DNA from: Acipenser ruthenus
Taxonomy: Eukaryota > Chordata > Actinopteri > Acipenseriformes > Acipenseridae
Direction of reading: 5' to 3'
Length of the DNA stretch: 64,000 bases
Assembly (NCBI RefSeq): GCF_902713425.1
Contig: NC_081198.1
Coordinates: 23,481,188-23,545,187 of the forward strand
Position 1 is the stretch's first letter, and every line of letters starts with the position of its first letter. Of this stretch, positions 53,029 to 64,000 are shown piece after piece. The position numbers and the translations under genes were made by a program. Below the pieces are notes generated by a model that did not search any database, was not told the origin of the DNA, and saw nothing but the letters and a program-made list of their open reading frames with translations.

Positions 53029-53029
53029 G
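52930..53029 (+). repeat. Terminal GA microsatellite and right edge of the U2 array
   Basis: The last unit's GAAA/GAGA tract ends in a long pure (GAAA)n run, then changes to unrelated sequence at about 53029 instead of the usual GAAGTAAAACGGCGGG. The array boundary therefore falls within the microsatellite. Confidence 0.85.
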
Positions 53030-55045
53030 ACAACACCCGTCATAGACGTGAGGGGGACTTGCATGGATACAGTTAGTGATGAACCTAATGATCCTTGTGA
53101 ACCCAGACAAACCAGCACAAGAGAGAAAAGAACCTAAATGGGCACAAATCTGGAGTTAAGTAATCAAGAGCTTGTGAGAAAACCGTGTGGGACACTACTG
53201 TAAAGCTATGTCTTAGTTGGTGCTCATCTTGGCGAGAGCAGAGTTCAAATCAGCATGAAGTTTTAACATCTACTCTCATGTAATGGAAATCTAGATTTGA
53301 ATGTAAAAATATATTTAAGCATGACAACCTTTATGTACAAAAATCTTCACTAATATACAATTTTGTTTATTTAGCAGACGCCTTTATCCAATACTTATTT
53401 TAATTTCATACAGTATTAAATGTCAGTGTTTATATGATAGTGAAAAATAAATAAATAAATATGAAGATAAACAAACACATAAATGTCTATGTATTAATTT
53501 ATTTCAATATTTATATTGATGTATTTATTTATGTCTTACTTTTACCAAATATATAGGCCATCCTTCAGCATAGCTAATTCTTAGAAATTATGTCCAAGAA
53601 CTTTATGTCTCAATCATAGGCGCCTAACTTTGTTAAAAGGTATGGGGCAAACTAAAGGGCTAACTGCTGAGTGTAGAGGGGTACATTTATTATTATTTTA
53701 CAATTAAGAAGCTCTAAAAAACCAAGCAAACTTTGCTGTTGTGAAGTTAGTATTAGTAATTGCAAGCTGACAAAATTAGGCAGGTGTTTCAGCATAAAAT
53801 GTTAAATATGTTACTTGCTACTTACCGAGTACGCATTAATTACAAATACATGCAAGTAGCCCCAAATGGCACAACCAGTACCAATGGCATCCCTGCACAG
53901 AGCTACACCTAGAATTTCCACATGTAGGCTAGTTTATTAAAGGAACAAAGAAACAAAGAAAACAAACAAAGAAAAGCAAGTTACAGTACTTTGGTTTTGT
54001 AGGTAAGTATTCCCTAATTAAGGCAGTTGAAAATACTTGTCATGTCAGAAGCACTGGTTTACTATATAAAAAATTGACTTCATTATGCTGAATAAAACAA
54101 TTTCAACCGTATAAACTTAGTTGCAGGAAGAGCCAGTCAAGAGTTGTTTCTTGTTTTATACTGTTAAAATGGTCTCATTCCTCTAAGAAATGGTGTCTCT
54201 GCTTTACTGCTTGCTTCTAAATTGAGTCCATTGAGTTAGAGGGCAAAGTTTGCCCATAAAAAAATAACTTAAAATAATTTAACTGCTGCTATTCATCTCT
54301 TGCTAGTTTTAAAGTATTTATTTTTTACTTTAAATATTAGGGCAAGTTTTGCACTTGCTTTGGATCAGGTACATTATTTTACATCTCAAGGGCTGACAGT
54401 GCGCAGAATGACTTGGAGAGTATGAGTAAAAATACTTTAATTGCCTTACGATTTCAGGTACGTGCCTTTAAAGATGACACTGGCTGTGAATGAAAGTATG
54501 TGACTATTGTCGGATTTGATACACAAATAAGCTTACTTTACTTGAAAACTGTCTTAAACGATGCAAGCAAATTCCTACTTGGTTTGATTGAATGAGTCGT
54601 CACCTACACAACAAGCTTCAAAATGAAACTGGGTTCGACATTAACTATGGCCCGGCGGCCCAGGGCCGGTAGAGATCGTATTTTGGCCTGTAGTTATGAC
54701 GCACCACTGGCCCGGTTACATTTTTTAACTAATATATAGTATATGTATAGTGCATAAGGCTTTCGTTTCGTGAATCGAGGAAAATGCACCAGTGTGCCAA
54801 AAAAGCAGCAAAAACTAAATTTACAAACCAATCCACCACCCCCTCCGATAACGACGTAATTGAACTCATCCGAATTTTCATGTTGCACGTCATGTTTGTT
54901 GTACCATCAGAATCTGAGACTACTTACCAAACTTTTATGTTGGTAAGAATCGCTCCTGCTACATGGCCAATCTTTACAAATCGTGTTTTCTACAACTAAG
55001 CAACCAATAATCCAAAAGGAAAGCGTGCTAATCAATAATCATAAA
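53030..55045. other. AT-rich non-coding flank of the array
   Basis: No convincing gene. It holds an (AATA)n-like low-complexity stretch near 53445-53535 and short open frames without recognisable domains (for example 54784-54999). A GC-rich spot at about 54648-54720 (GGCCCGGCGGCCC) stands out but I cannot identify it. Confidence 0.6.
53370..53391 (+). repeat. Possible fish SINE/LINE tail fragment
   Basis: TTTAGCAGACGCCTTTATCC resembles the TTAGCAGACGC-TTTATCCA motif that recurs in many teleost interspersed repeats. Only this short core is visible and it then decays, so the call is tentative. Confidence 0.35.
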
Positions 55046-56016
55046 TGTTGGAAAACATGGAACAAGTATTGAATAGCAGTTTGCTACGCATGAGGAATGA
55101 CGGCTGTATTCATGTTATTTTTCTGAAAAGTGATTTAACATTGGATAGAAAAAACTGTTAGTTCCAAAAATGCAAGCACTGCTGTGATAGATGGAAGCTG
55201 GCTATATACTCTGGGTATATAGATACTTGCACTGCATTGCAAGCAAGAAATAGTAGCAGCTTCATTGAGCAGTGGATGGTAGCAGAGAGCTGAGAAAAAC
55301 ACCAAGTTAACATTTATTTAACTATACTTAAACAACTGCACATTGGAAGTAGATTGAAGGCAATATGGTAGAGAAGTTACCCCAAATGGCTAGCCAGCAG
55401 CACACGGCTGTACAAACAAGTCCTTTGATCTCCAGCCCTGACATGAAAGAAGTTTGCCCTTCGGGGAGTCCACTGGGGTATAAAACTAGTTAAACAGGTT
55501 TTTGCTTAGAAAATACAGCTGGTTTATGAGGGGGTCATAAAGCTAGTCTTCAAGGGACCAGAAGAAGCCAGGCTCTAAGACTTCAGAGAGATCCAAAGAG
55601 ATAGTGCCACTGGGATCAAAGGGGTCTCAGGCAAAACGGAGAGATAGGAACAAGGAAGATGACAAAAAACCAGATGTATGGACCTTTGTGGCACCAGGGG
55701 TCTGAAGAATGCACTGAGTTCAGAGGTCTTCACACTAGATCACACACACACACACACACACTAAATGAAATATATGGTAACAGGATAATGAGTTGTACCT
55801 TTTCTATTGGTTAAGTGTCAGAGAAAGAGGAGGAGAGAGACACCTATGCAGAAGGGTATTTAATGCATGCAACAATTGTAAGAACGAGTATTCTGTTTGT
55901 CCTGTACCTGGGACCAGACTCCCTGCATATTTCAATAAACCTAACAACTGATTGAAGAAAAGGACTCTGTGCAGTTTCTTGAATCTACTTACTCACCATC
56001 CTTTTTTTAAGTTACA
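55046..56016 (+). repeat. 5' LTR of the ERV fossil, about 971 bp
   Basis: Starts TGTTGGAAAACATGG and ends near TTACA at 56016 (the end is uncertain by a few bases). A TATAAAA box is at 55479-55485 and an AATAAA signal at 55934-55939. A (CA)n run lies at 55740-55761. A primer-binding-site candidate follows at about 56021 (TTGGCGAGCCACC); the tRNA is not identified. Confidence 0.85.
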
Positions 56017-56029
56017 TCATTTGGCGAGC

Positions 56030-59000
56030 CACCTGCGGACTGTTTCCTGATACTTTTTTTTTCAAAATACCGGGGGGGTTGATACCTGACTGCAGAGAAA
56101 CCCATTTGCCCAGCCTGAATCCCGTGCGCACAGGACCAGGACAAAGCGAATGGACAGAGACTGCTTCTAACTTCTAACCAGATGGTGTGGAGAATCTTTG
56201 AATCAGGACTTCAGCTCGAACATATAATCACGTACATTGGTGAGTAGTTACTGGTTTATTGTTTTATATGCAGTGTTTAGAATGTAGTGAGAATCAAGGG
56301 TAGAGTATGAAAGAGGATTTCTTGATAATTCATGTACATTGAGGACACAATTAGTTAAGTCAAGAGAGATTGACCGCTGAACTAAAAGTGTATTGACTAT
56401 TAGGACTTTAGGTATGAAAGAGGACCTCTGGATTCCTAAAAAAGTCGGAGTAAATCGTGTAGTGTTATGACGTGCCAGTAGAGTCTATTGGACTAGTTAC
56501 ACGGACTTGTATAGCTCAACAGGTACGGGCATACTCGGATTTATGTTTTATGTTTGTTTGAGAGGGTTTGGTACACCTGTTTTGTCTTTGTTTTTACTGT
56601 TTGGTTTATAAGTCACGATAAGGGGGCAATAGGATAAGCCTCTTGCTTAACTGTCCACATTAGGTGGTACAGATAAGGAACAATCAGACAATAAGTTCCA
56701 GTTAAGCCCAAATAGCACATACAAAAGTGTAAATTAAATGTGCAATAAACCAAAATAAAAGTTTATGCTTCGTTAAGCTTAGCTTTAAACACGGAACATT
56801 GGTAAAAACAAGACAAAACTAAAAAGTGTTGTTGTTTTTTTGTTAGTTTTGTGTTTTGTTGGGAGTCTGATCAACTCCAAATATGTTAGATGACCCTCAA
56901 TGTCATCAAATGGATGACTGGAGAATATGGAACATAGACTATGTTTTAAAACATGGCAAAAAGGGAAGCTATGTACAGAACAGTAATGTACATGTTCATG
57001 TGACAGGTCAGGAGTGTGTGTCTCGTAAGAAGAAAAAGACAAAGGCAATTCAAGACTGGTAGCCCACAAAAAAAAAACAAAAAAAAAACTGTAATGGTAA
57101 AGATTCTATATCAACTTTGAGGAATGCATGTTGCAAAAATAAAATTAAGTCACTTTAAAATGTAATTAAGAAGTTGTTTATTAATGATTGTTTGAGTAAT
57201 TCTGATTTTGCTTAAGCGTGGAGATAAAGTAACATCTTAGAAAAACTATGTACTAAGAACCAGCATGAATACTTATTGTCTTGCCTCGATCATAAGAGGG
57301 TTTGATAAGGGAAAGAGACCCAGGTTAATTGATGAGTTATTTGTGTTGTGTTAGTGTTTGAATGCAAAGGAATGGCCAACCTTTGAACTAAAACAATAAC
57401 ACAAATATACAAAGCAACAATTAATAGTTTGTTCAGGATTATATTGGTAAACAAGAGGAACATTTTGTCTTTCTGATAGAGGGTTTATTTGAAAAGAAAG
57501 TGGTGGTATTGTTTTGGTACGCAGGGTCTGTGTCTCCCTGGTCACAGATTCAGGGAGGAATTAAAAAAACTTGCGTGACCATATTTGGGCAGAGAGAGAA
57601 AAGACTATGTAGAGAATAAGAATAGATCACTGTTAGACAGACTAAAAAATAAAAAGACTTTTAGGAAGAGAACAAATGTTTTTGGAGATCAATAAATCTG
57701 AAACAAATTAAATTATCGACCTGGAAATATTTTATTAAAAATATTTTCATGAATGAATGTTAAGTGTTTGTTTGAGAGTGAATTTTATGAATCACCTATG
57801 AATACATATTTGAAACCAAGATCACATGAGTGGTAGAGTTTGTATTATTGGTGTAGCTAAAAAAAAAAGTGCAGAGTTAAAACAAGGTTTTATTTTTAAG
57901 GGGTCTGTTTATTAATGATTGTTTAGTTCATGTTGAATTAAACAGGGAGATTGCATTCTCTTTGAATGGAAAACACGTAGTTTAATAAAGCACTGATGTT
58001 ATCAGTATTAACTGGTTTTATTCTGATGTTGCTAAAGCACACTACCATACACGAGTAGAAGAAAAAAAAGTTGAATTGTTAGAGAGCATAAAATACAATT
58101 CAAATTGGGAAAAAGAGGTCACAATCGGTATCAGAGTGATCTACAGGGATTTCAACTTCTGCTAAGGCATCAGAATACAGTGATGCAGGAGACAAAAGCA
58201 GTGTCACTCAGAGCTACGCGAGTGATGTGAAATGGGATGTTTGCACACATGTTTACGATGTGTTTTGTTTTTGTTGGTTACAATTAGTATTTTACGGAGC
58301 TTCTTGCAGAAGAGGTGATGATAATTAGATTAATGTGATAACTGAAACATGAATAAATCGCGAGTGACATGAGATTATTGATGGTGCAGTATAGGACTGC
58401 AGGCTTGATGGATTGTGATACTGGTATGATAGACAGTCTGTTGGTTAATGTTTGTGTGTTTGTCTGTGAATATAGGGTATTAATACTCTCTTGTGGAAGT
58501 TCAGCACAGGACGCTGAGCTAATGGCAATATTGTGATGCAAAATAAAGTCAACTTCTCACTGTCTAATACAGAACAGACAGTCGCAGTAGCAAAAGTAAT
58601 TATGCACTCACAGTAATACAAATGCACTTAGTAGGATTGACCATGGGGAAACGCCCATGTAAATTAATTAAATAAAGAATATATTCGCTGGCTTAAGCAT
58701 GAAGCAACCTGTGCCCTGGTTGGCGAAGTACAGTGATTCCATGTCCTCTGCCACCCAAAGAGCTCTGGGTTGGTAGAGCTTGTGGATCACATTCTAAAAA
58801 GGAAGCATCATAAACAGGTGCTCATGAAGGTCAGGTTTATGTGCACACACATTTTCTTTTTCTCACTGGATTATTTCTATAATAGATCCTGATTTATTTT
58901 CATCTGCTAAAATGCATGCTGTTATTAATTGCAGTAAGAATAGGCAGTACTTTTATTTCTGTATGCGTTATTGAGAAACATTAACGTTTGAATACATTTC

Positions 59001-59035
59001 TTTGTAAACTTTCTTTTCAACTGTTATTGTGATAT
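56030..59035 (+). other. ERV internal region, leader and gag area, no recognisable coding
   Basis: About 3 kb where gag would be expected. Only short open frames are seen, on both strands, and I recognise no capsid or nucleocapsid motif. It is AT-rich and appears heavily decayed or unusual. Confidence 0.5.
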
Positions 59036-59520
59036 GTGCTCTGGACATCTTGCCAAGAAGGGAGAGATCAATGTATGACTAACATCTTACAGGACTGTTC
59101 TCAACTAGGTATATCATACAGTATGTGGACGACATACTGTTGCAACGGGAACTGCGGAGAAGCACTATCTGTTGCTGGAGGAAGTCTTGGATCTCATGGA
59201 GCAAGCTGCTCTCAAATTAAATCTAAAGAAAGCTGCATTAATAAAGTATCTGTTTGTTTCTTAGGAGTACAGGTGGAAACTGGAGGACACAGAAAATAAA
59301 AAGTTGATTAAAAATCTGCCCCTTAGATCCTTTTTGAGCATATTTGGATTCTGTCAGGACTTCATGGAAGGATACAGCGAACTAGCTGTCACCCTCTATG
59401 AACACCTGAATGGTAACCCAGGCAAGCAAGACACACTGCAATTGGATTAAAGGTCACATGCCTTGTTTGAGGCATTAAAACAGGCACTGATTCCAACCCC
59501 ACTCAGGGTCTCCATTCAAA
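59036..59520 (+). pseudogene. ERV pol relic (reverse transcriptase region)
   Basis: The RT active-site region (YVDD-type) and adjacent LGV/FLG-like motifs can be recognised. It is a broken fragment; most of the pol gene is missing or unrecognisable. Confidence 0.65.
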
Positions 59521-61612
59521 TTAAAAAAAAAAAAAAAAAAAAAAAGCGGGGGTTGGAAGGCTGATTGGGGAGGTCCATATGAGATAATGGACAAACTGGG
59601 AGAAACCAATGTGAAATTGGCGATACAAAAATGAGGGAGTGAAAACTGGCTTGAAAACTAGTTTAACTGATAAGCAAGCCTGCTGGAGAATGGAAATTCC
59701 TAAGGGCACTGATGCAGTTAGTTTAGAGTAGTAATTATGAGCAATGAAGTAGATAGAGATTTGTAGTTACTTTCAGAGTACAGACACAGGTCTAAGGCTT
59801 TTCTCTTCTCCTACAGGTTCATGCTGGAACTGATATGTTATATTATGTTCTCAATATGGGGTGGACATAGGTTCTGAGAAAAATACAAGATAGAATTAAC
59901 AGACATTGGCGATTCTTAGAATTGCAATAACATTATCAATGCAGATGAAAAAGAGAATATTCAAGAATTAACCCTTTTGAATCTTGAAATTAAATCCGAT
60001 ATTAATCAAAAGAATAAATACTGCACTTGTTCTCCACAGGTTCCGAGATAATATTGATGGCGTTTATGTGGAATGGAAGCACAATGCTGTTCATCGGAAC
60101 TGAGAGGACCATTTCAGAAGAGTTTGTGCAGAAAGTTCCAGTACACTTGTGGGACAATTTGGATATGCAAACAGTAACTGTACATATTAACCTGCATAAC
60201 GTTACAATGCTTGTCCATGATATGTAGTAATTAAGCTCTACCATATATCTGGAACAAGAGTGTAAGTTGCTGAGAGACGGTCATGAGGAAGTATCTGAAA
60301 CCACAGAGACATTCTTACATATGGGGAACCATTCCGGTCTGCATATCAAAAGAAGAAATATTTATGATGACGTTAAAGTGACATTTTTGGGGATGTAATG
60401 GGGACTGTTAATTTCAGTTAACATACCTGATAATGAAACTACGTATTATAAACTTGGGGTATAGATGTATGATTGGTGAAAAGATTTGTCTTAGTTTAAA
60501 GATACTAAAGGTAATATGTCAGCGATCCTGGAGTGCAGAGATGGGAAGGTCTCATGTAATTTATTACTAATCACATTCAGTAAAATAACAAAAACTGCAA
60601 AGGTTGTAGCATTGACCTCTAGAGGCACTGGGAGTATGGAGTTTGTGTTGTTCATGACACTTAAGAGTGACATTGTTAAGACATTGTATCTGCCATCCAT
60701 GTTAGGGAGGTAAAATGGTTGGTGTCTTGCAATGGATTATTTGGAGTGTTGTTAGGAACATAATACTATATTAATATGTACTTGTAAGGTAATGGGACAT
60801 CCTATGTTGAATGGAAATACCAATTGAAAACAGCTGTTCTACTGAAAAATATGGTTACCTATATTAGACATTAATTTTGGAAATCATGTGAACTTTGAAT
60901 GATATGCTGTAGTGTTGAATATGTCTAAAATGAGGCACTATTTTAGTTCAATGTTCAATGCATAGTGATCATTTTTGAAGTTATAGTTTTAGGTTTTAAT
61001 CAGTCTTGAGTGCATCATAAGATTGAGATGGTCTAGAATATTGGATTCTAGAAAGATGTAATTTTAATACAGGTTAAAAATAATGATACACCTAAATGTG
61101 TTAGAGCAACATAAATATGTTAATTATAAATTAATTACAACAAGCTATGAGCGTAATTAAAGCATTTTTAGGTAATACAAAATAATTGAGAAAGTGTGAC
61201 CAACTGGCACAGACCATGATGGATGCACTGCAGAATATGTTCAGAGATGTATATAGGGGGAAAGTAACTGATGTGATGACAGTAGGAACTTGGATAGAAA
61301 TCGTCAGCACAGATTGTGAGAAACAGTTACCATGGTGGAAAGATGGCTTAGGCTGTCAGAGATGCAATGATTAAAGTTAGTAGTGTGGTTCTGATCAAGA
61401 GGATGGGGATCCACAGCTGGAACATAGAGTTTATTCTGAGAGTACTGTAGTTTCGAATAGAAGATGTGATTATGAGCTTACAGAGTTAAACCAACACTGC
61501 ACCGCGTAGCTAAAGAGCAGGACGGGTGGGTGAAATTGGGAGGCATAGATTGCTGTAAGGAATTGAGTACGTCAGTAATTTACACTTGTTCCATGCGGGG
61601 TGATCCAATTTC
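59521..61612 (+). other. ERV internal region between pol relic and Env-like region
   Basis: Begins with an A-run of about 24 at 59522-59545. It contains several short open stretches, some probably from the surface part of env, but nothing I can identify with confidence. Broken. Confidence 0.4.
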
Positions 61613-63151
61613 TTGAAACAGGGCAGTAAACCGTACTATCGAGGTAAAATCACTACGAAAGTATGTCCCCTTTTGCACCCCCTACCTCGGGAAGGTATTC
61701 TCGGACCAGAACGAAAAACTGTTTTGGATGATGTGAATATAGTATTATCGTATGTAATGTATAATTTCACAAATCTAACTGTTATGTTTGAACAGCATTG
61801 CAAGCAACACACCAATATCCAGAATTGGCTTCAAAGGGAAATAAGTAGTACAATAAAAGATTACAAAGAGCGAATAGCCGAACGAATGTATGAAGGTAAT
61901 GAGAAACGTAGGAAGAGGGGACTTTTTGATGAAATAGCAGGCTGGTTTGGTGCAGGAAATTCTGTTGCAAACAGCTGGGATATTTATCAAATGTCAAAAG
62001 GGCAAACTTGGATAGCAAGTACTGTGGGAGAAGGAATAGAAAGATTGGGGAATGGACAGATGTATGTAAATCAAGGGATTAGGCTCCAGGGTACAGCTAT
62101 ATATGAGCTAATGGATGGAACAGAGGGAGCCCTGCGCAATTTGAGCAAAGCAATAGATTGTAGAATATTTGCGGGTGACCTTTTAAAAACAATGAAGGAA
62201 GAAATAATGGACATTAGGCTAAGAGTGGTACCTAGACATGCACAGGAGGAACTCAGGTTGAGGTTGGCAATGATCCACCCTGATCAGACTGACCTCCTGG
62301 GAGCTAGTTTAGTGTGGCCAAAGGAGAATGGCAAGGAACCACCTGGTCACATAGGGTTCTATCTCTCAATACCATAACTGGATCCTAATAACCAGTATAA
62401 AGACAGTTTGAAGATTAGACCAATAGGAGTACCACACAATGAGACAGTGACAGTTTGGGAAAAGGCTACATGGAAAGTTCAACGAGGGAACTGGAGTGGT
62501 GTGGTGCATGAAGCATGCTGTTATGAAACAAATAGTCATGTATTTTGCCGGTGTCCTGCAATCACCGGAATTAATAGAAATATAAGCACTGAATTAGAGG
62601 TACATCCACTAGAGGGGTGGAAAAAAGCAGTGCAGGTTGGGAAATATCAATGGTGTGTGTTGAGTAACCATACCAATTTTAAGTATGGTGATTTAACTTG
62701 TCAGACTTCTCCAGGATTTTGTTTTTCTCCAACACATGCAGTTCAGATTGGAGATATATATATACCTGAACCTGAAGCAGAGGAGTTCCAAATTACTGCT
62801 TGGTGGGATGACACATATCTAGATTCATATTCGGTCATTTTTTCTCAAGTGCACAAATTGGTTAAAATAGCCCTACAAAGAGCGGAACAGAAGCTGCTCA
62901 AAGCTAAGGTCGAAGTTGATTTGGCACAATTAAAAGCCACCGTATTGAAACGATATGGATGGTCAGGGCAGGCCTTAGGGCACACTTTTGGGGATTATAT
63001 TGTTTTAATAAAACTGTTAATAGTAACAGTATTGATTTTGTGGAATAGCATTCAGTGTTTTTGGTGGAAAAAACAACACCGACAGTTAGAAAGGACCATT
63101 GGCAGATGGGAAACTGTAAACTTACTGGGAGCCACCATGAATAAGAAATAA
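61613..63151 (+). pseudogene. ERV Env-like region
   Basis: Two longer open stretches (61613-62377 and 62408-63151) show envelope-like parts: a basic KRRKRG cleavage-type site followed by a Gly/Ala-rich hydrophobic segment, Cys-rich stretches, and a membrane-spanning helix near the end with a short basic tail. It looks broken, with a few breaks. The virus group is not clear. Confidence 0.65.
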
Positions 63152-63474
63152 CACCTGTGTACAGTGATAAACTGTATTTACTGTATTTTTCTGTATGTTT
63201 ACTGTATGTTTATTTTTCATTTTTTGTATTTTTACGTATGTTTGTTTGTTTTTTTGTTTGTTTTTTGCTCATGACATACTAGAAACAGCAAAAGCAAGGT
63301 AGATACCTACACATAATGGAGAGACTTAGAATGAGAGGAACATACTTCACTATAATATATTATACAAACACGGTACTTGATGTGACTACTCAGAACCAGC
63401 GAAGAGGACATCTGAGGGCTCGGGATCACGTAAGCAACTTGGTTGTAGCGGGTCACCCCCCTCCATCTTATATT

Positions 63475-63487
63475 TTAAAAGTGGGGT
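63475..63487 (+). promoter_or_regulatory. ERV polypurine tract
   Basis: The purine-rich AAAAGTGGGG stretch immediately precedes the 3' LTR, as needed for plus-strand priming in retroviruses. Confidence 0.65.
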
Positions 63488-63488
63488 A

Positions 63489-64000
63489 TGTTGGAAAACA
63501 TGGAACAAGTATTGAATAGCAGTTTGCTACGCATGAGGAATGACGGCTGTATTCATGTTATTTTTCTGAAAAGTGATTTAACATTGGATAGAAAAAACTG
63601 TTAGTTCCAAAAATGCAAGCACTGCTGTGATAGATGGAAGCTGACTATATACTCTGGGTATATAGATACTTGCACTGCATTGCAAGCAAGAAATAGTAGC
63701 AGCTTCATTGAGCAATGGATGGTAGCAGAGAGCTGAGAAAAACACCAAGTTAACGTATATTTAACTATACTTAAACAACTGCACATTGGAAGTAGATTGA
63801 AGGCAATATGGTAGAGAAGTTACCCCAAATGGCTGGCCAGCAGCACACGGCTGTACAAACAAGTCATTTGATCTCCAGCCCTGACATGAAAGAAGTTTGC
63901 CCTTCGGGGAGTCCACTGGGGTATAAAACTAGTTAAACAGGTTTTTGCTTAGAAAATACAGCTGGTTTATGAGGGGGTCATAAAGCTAGTCTTCAAGGGG
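63489..64000 (+). repeat. 3' LTR of the ERV fossil (partial, runs off the window)
   Basis: The first 512 bp match the 5' LTR with 7 differences. A TATAAAA box is at 63922-63928. Confidence 0.88.

Larger units (their letters stand above)
1..53029 (-). repeat. Tandem U2 snRNA gene array (RNU2-like), about 31 units, interrupted by five LINEs
   Basis: A unit of 754-796 bp recurs head to tail from the window start to about 53029, each with one U2 gene read on the minus strand. Start-to-start distances are 779, 774, 780, 773, 774, 779, 774, 780 and 795 on the left, and cycles of 785, 765 and 775 on the right. Units differ mainly in microsatellite length and a few point changes. The left edge lies outside the window; the right edge is inside the GA tract of the last unit. 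Tandem U2 arrays are known in human (RNU2), Xenopus and other animals. The near-identity of units indicates concerted evolution by unequal exchange or gene conversion. Confidence 0.97.
55046..64000 (+). mobile_element. Endogenous retrovirus fossil (3' end beyond the window)
   Basis: Two LTRs in direct orientation (from 55046 and from 63489) flank about 7.5 kb of internal sequence with a pol relic, an Env-like region and a polypurine tract. It is broken: gag and pol reading frames are interrupted many times (probably more than ten breaks). The YVDD-type RT relic suggests a class I (gamma/epsilon-like) retrovirus, but I cannot assign a genus. In the 512 bp where the two LTRs can be compared I count 7 differences (about 1.4%), so the insertion is fairly young, probably several million years, depending on the host rate. 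Confidence 0.88.

Noticed and set aside
1-53029. Regular repeats considered as a CRISPR-like or satellite array
   Set aside because: The unit is about 775 bp and contains a recognisable U2 gene with promoter and 3' box, so it is an RNA gene array.
54784-54999. 71-aa open frame in the flank
   Set aside because: Short, without recognisable motif or supporting context.
56785-57069. 94-aa minus-strand open frame within the ERV interior
   Set aside because: No recognisable domain, and it opposes the element's orientation; likely chance.
59522-59545. A-run considered as the tail of a SINE or processed pseudogene
   Set aside because: No recognisable SINE head, A/B boxes or target duplication beside it; it may be simple slippage.

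Overview
The window is eukaryotic, vertebrate DNA, most likely from a bony fish (an amphibian is not excluded). The first 53 kb are a tandem array of U2 spliceosomal snRNA genes, all on the minus strand, with a repeat unit of about 754-796 bp. I count 31 U2 loci: 26 uninterrupted copies of about 187 nt and 5 split by site-specific non-LTR retrotransposons (LINEs). Each unit carries U2, a 3' box just downstream, a PSE-like promoter element at about -49 to -65, and a polypurine/polypyrimidine (GAAA/GAGA) microsatellite between genes. The fish assignment is inference from the kind of U2-targeted, Tx1-clade (Keno-like) LINEs present and from one fish-like short repeat motif.

Layout: 1-7424 holds ten U2 units arranged as two copies of a five-unit, 3880-bp higher-order repeat. 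7425-12755 is LINE A (two open ORFs) in U2 unit 10. 14313-19849 is LINE B (a second family, same U2 site, ORF2 frameshifted) in unit 12. 21378-28138 is LINE C (a third family, apparently whole, different U2 site) in unit 14. 28919-33950 is LINE D (same family as C, 5'-truncated) in the adjacent unit 15. 33951-46325 holds a homogenised run of units 16-30 with a three-unit, 2325-bp higher-order repeat, in which eight U2 copies share a C28G change. 46326-52452 is LINE E (same family as C, inserted at a third U2 position) in unit 31. The array ends inside a GA microsatellite at about 53029.

Right of the array, 53029-55045 is AT-rich non-coding flank. From 55046 to beyond the window end lies an endogenous retrovirus fossil: a 5' LTR of about 971 bp, an internal region with a broken pol relic and an Env-like region, a polypurine tract, and a 3' LTR that runs off the window.

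How the parts fit: U2 RNA is the branch-site-recognising snRNA. The LINEs use the multicopy U2 genes as landing sites, and all five are in the same sense as U2, so the U2 promoter could drive chimeric U2-LINE transcripts. Two LINE families (A, B) land at U2 nt 37/38, losing 3 nt of the branch-pairing sequence. The third (C, D, E) lands in the loop of stem-loop IIa (C, D) or stem-loop IIb (E). Unequal exchange appears to homogenise parts of the array, spreading both normal and variant U2 copies.
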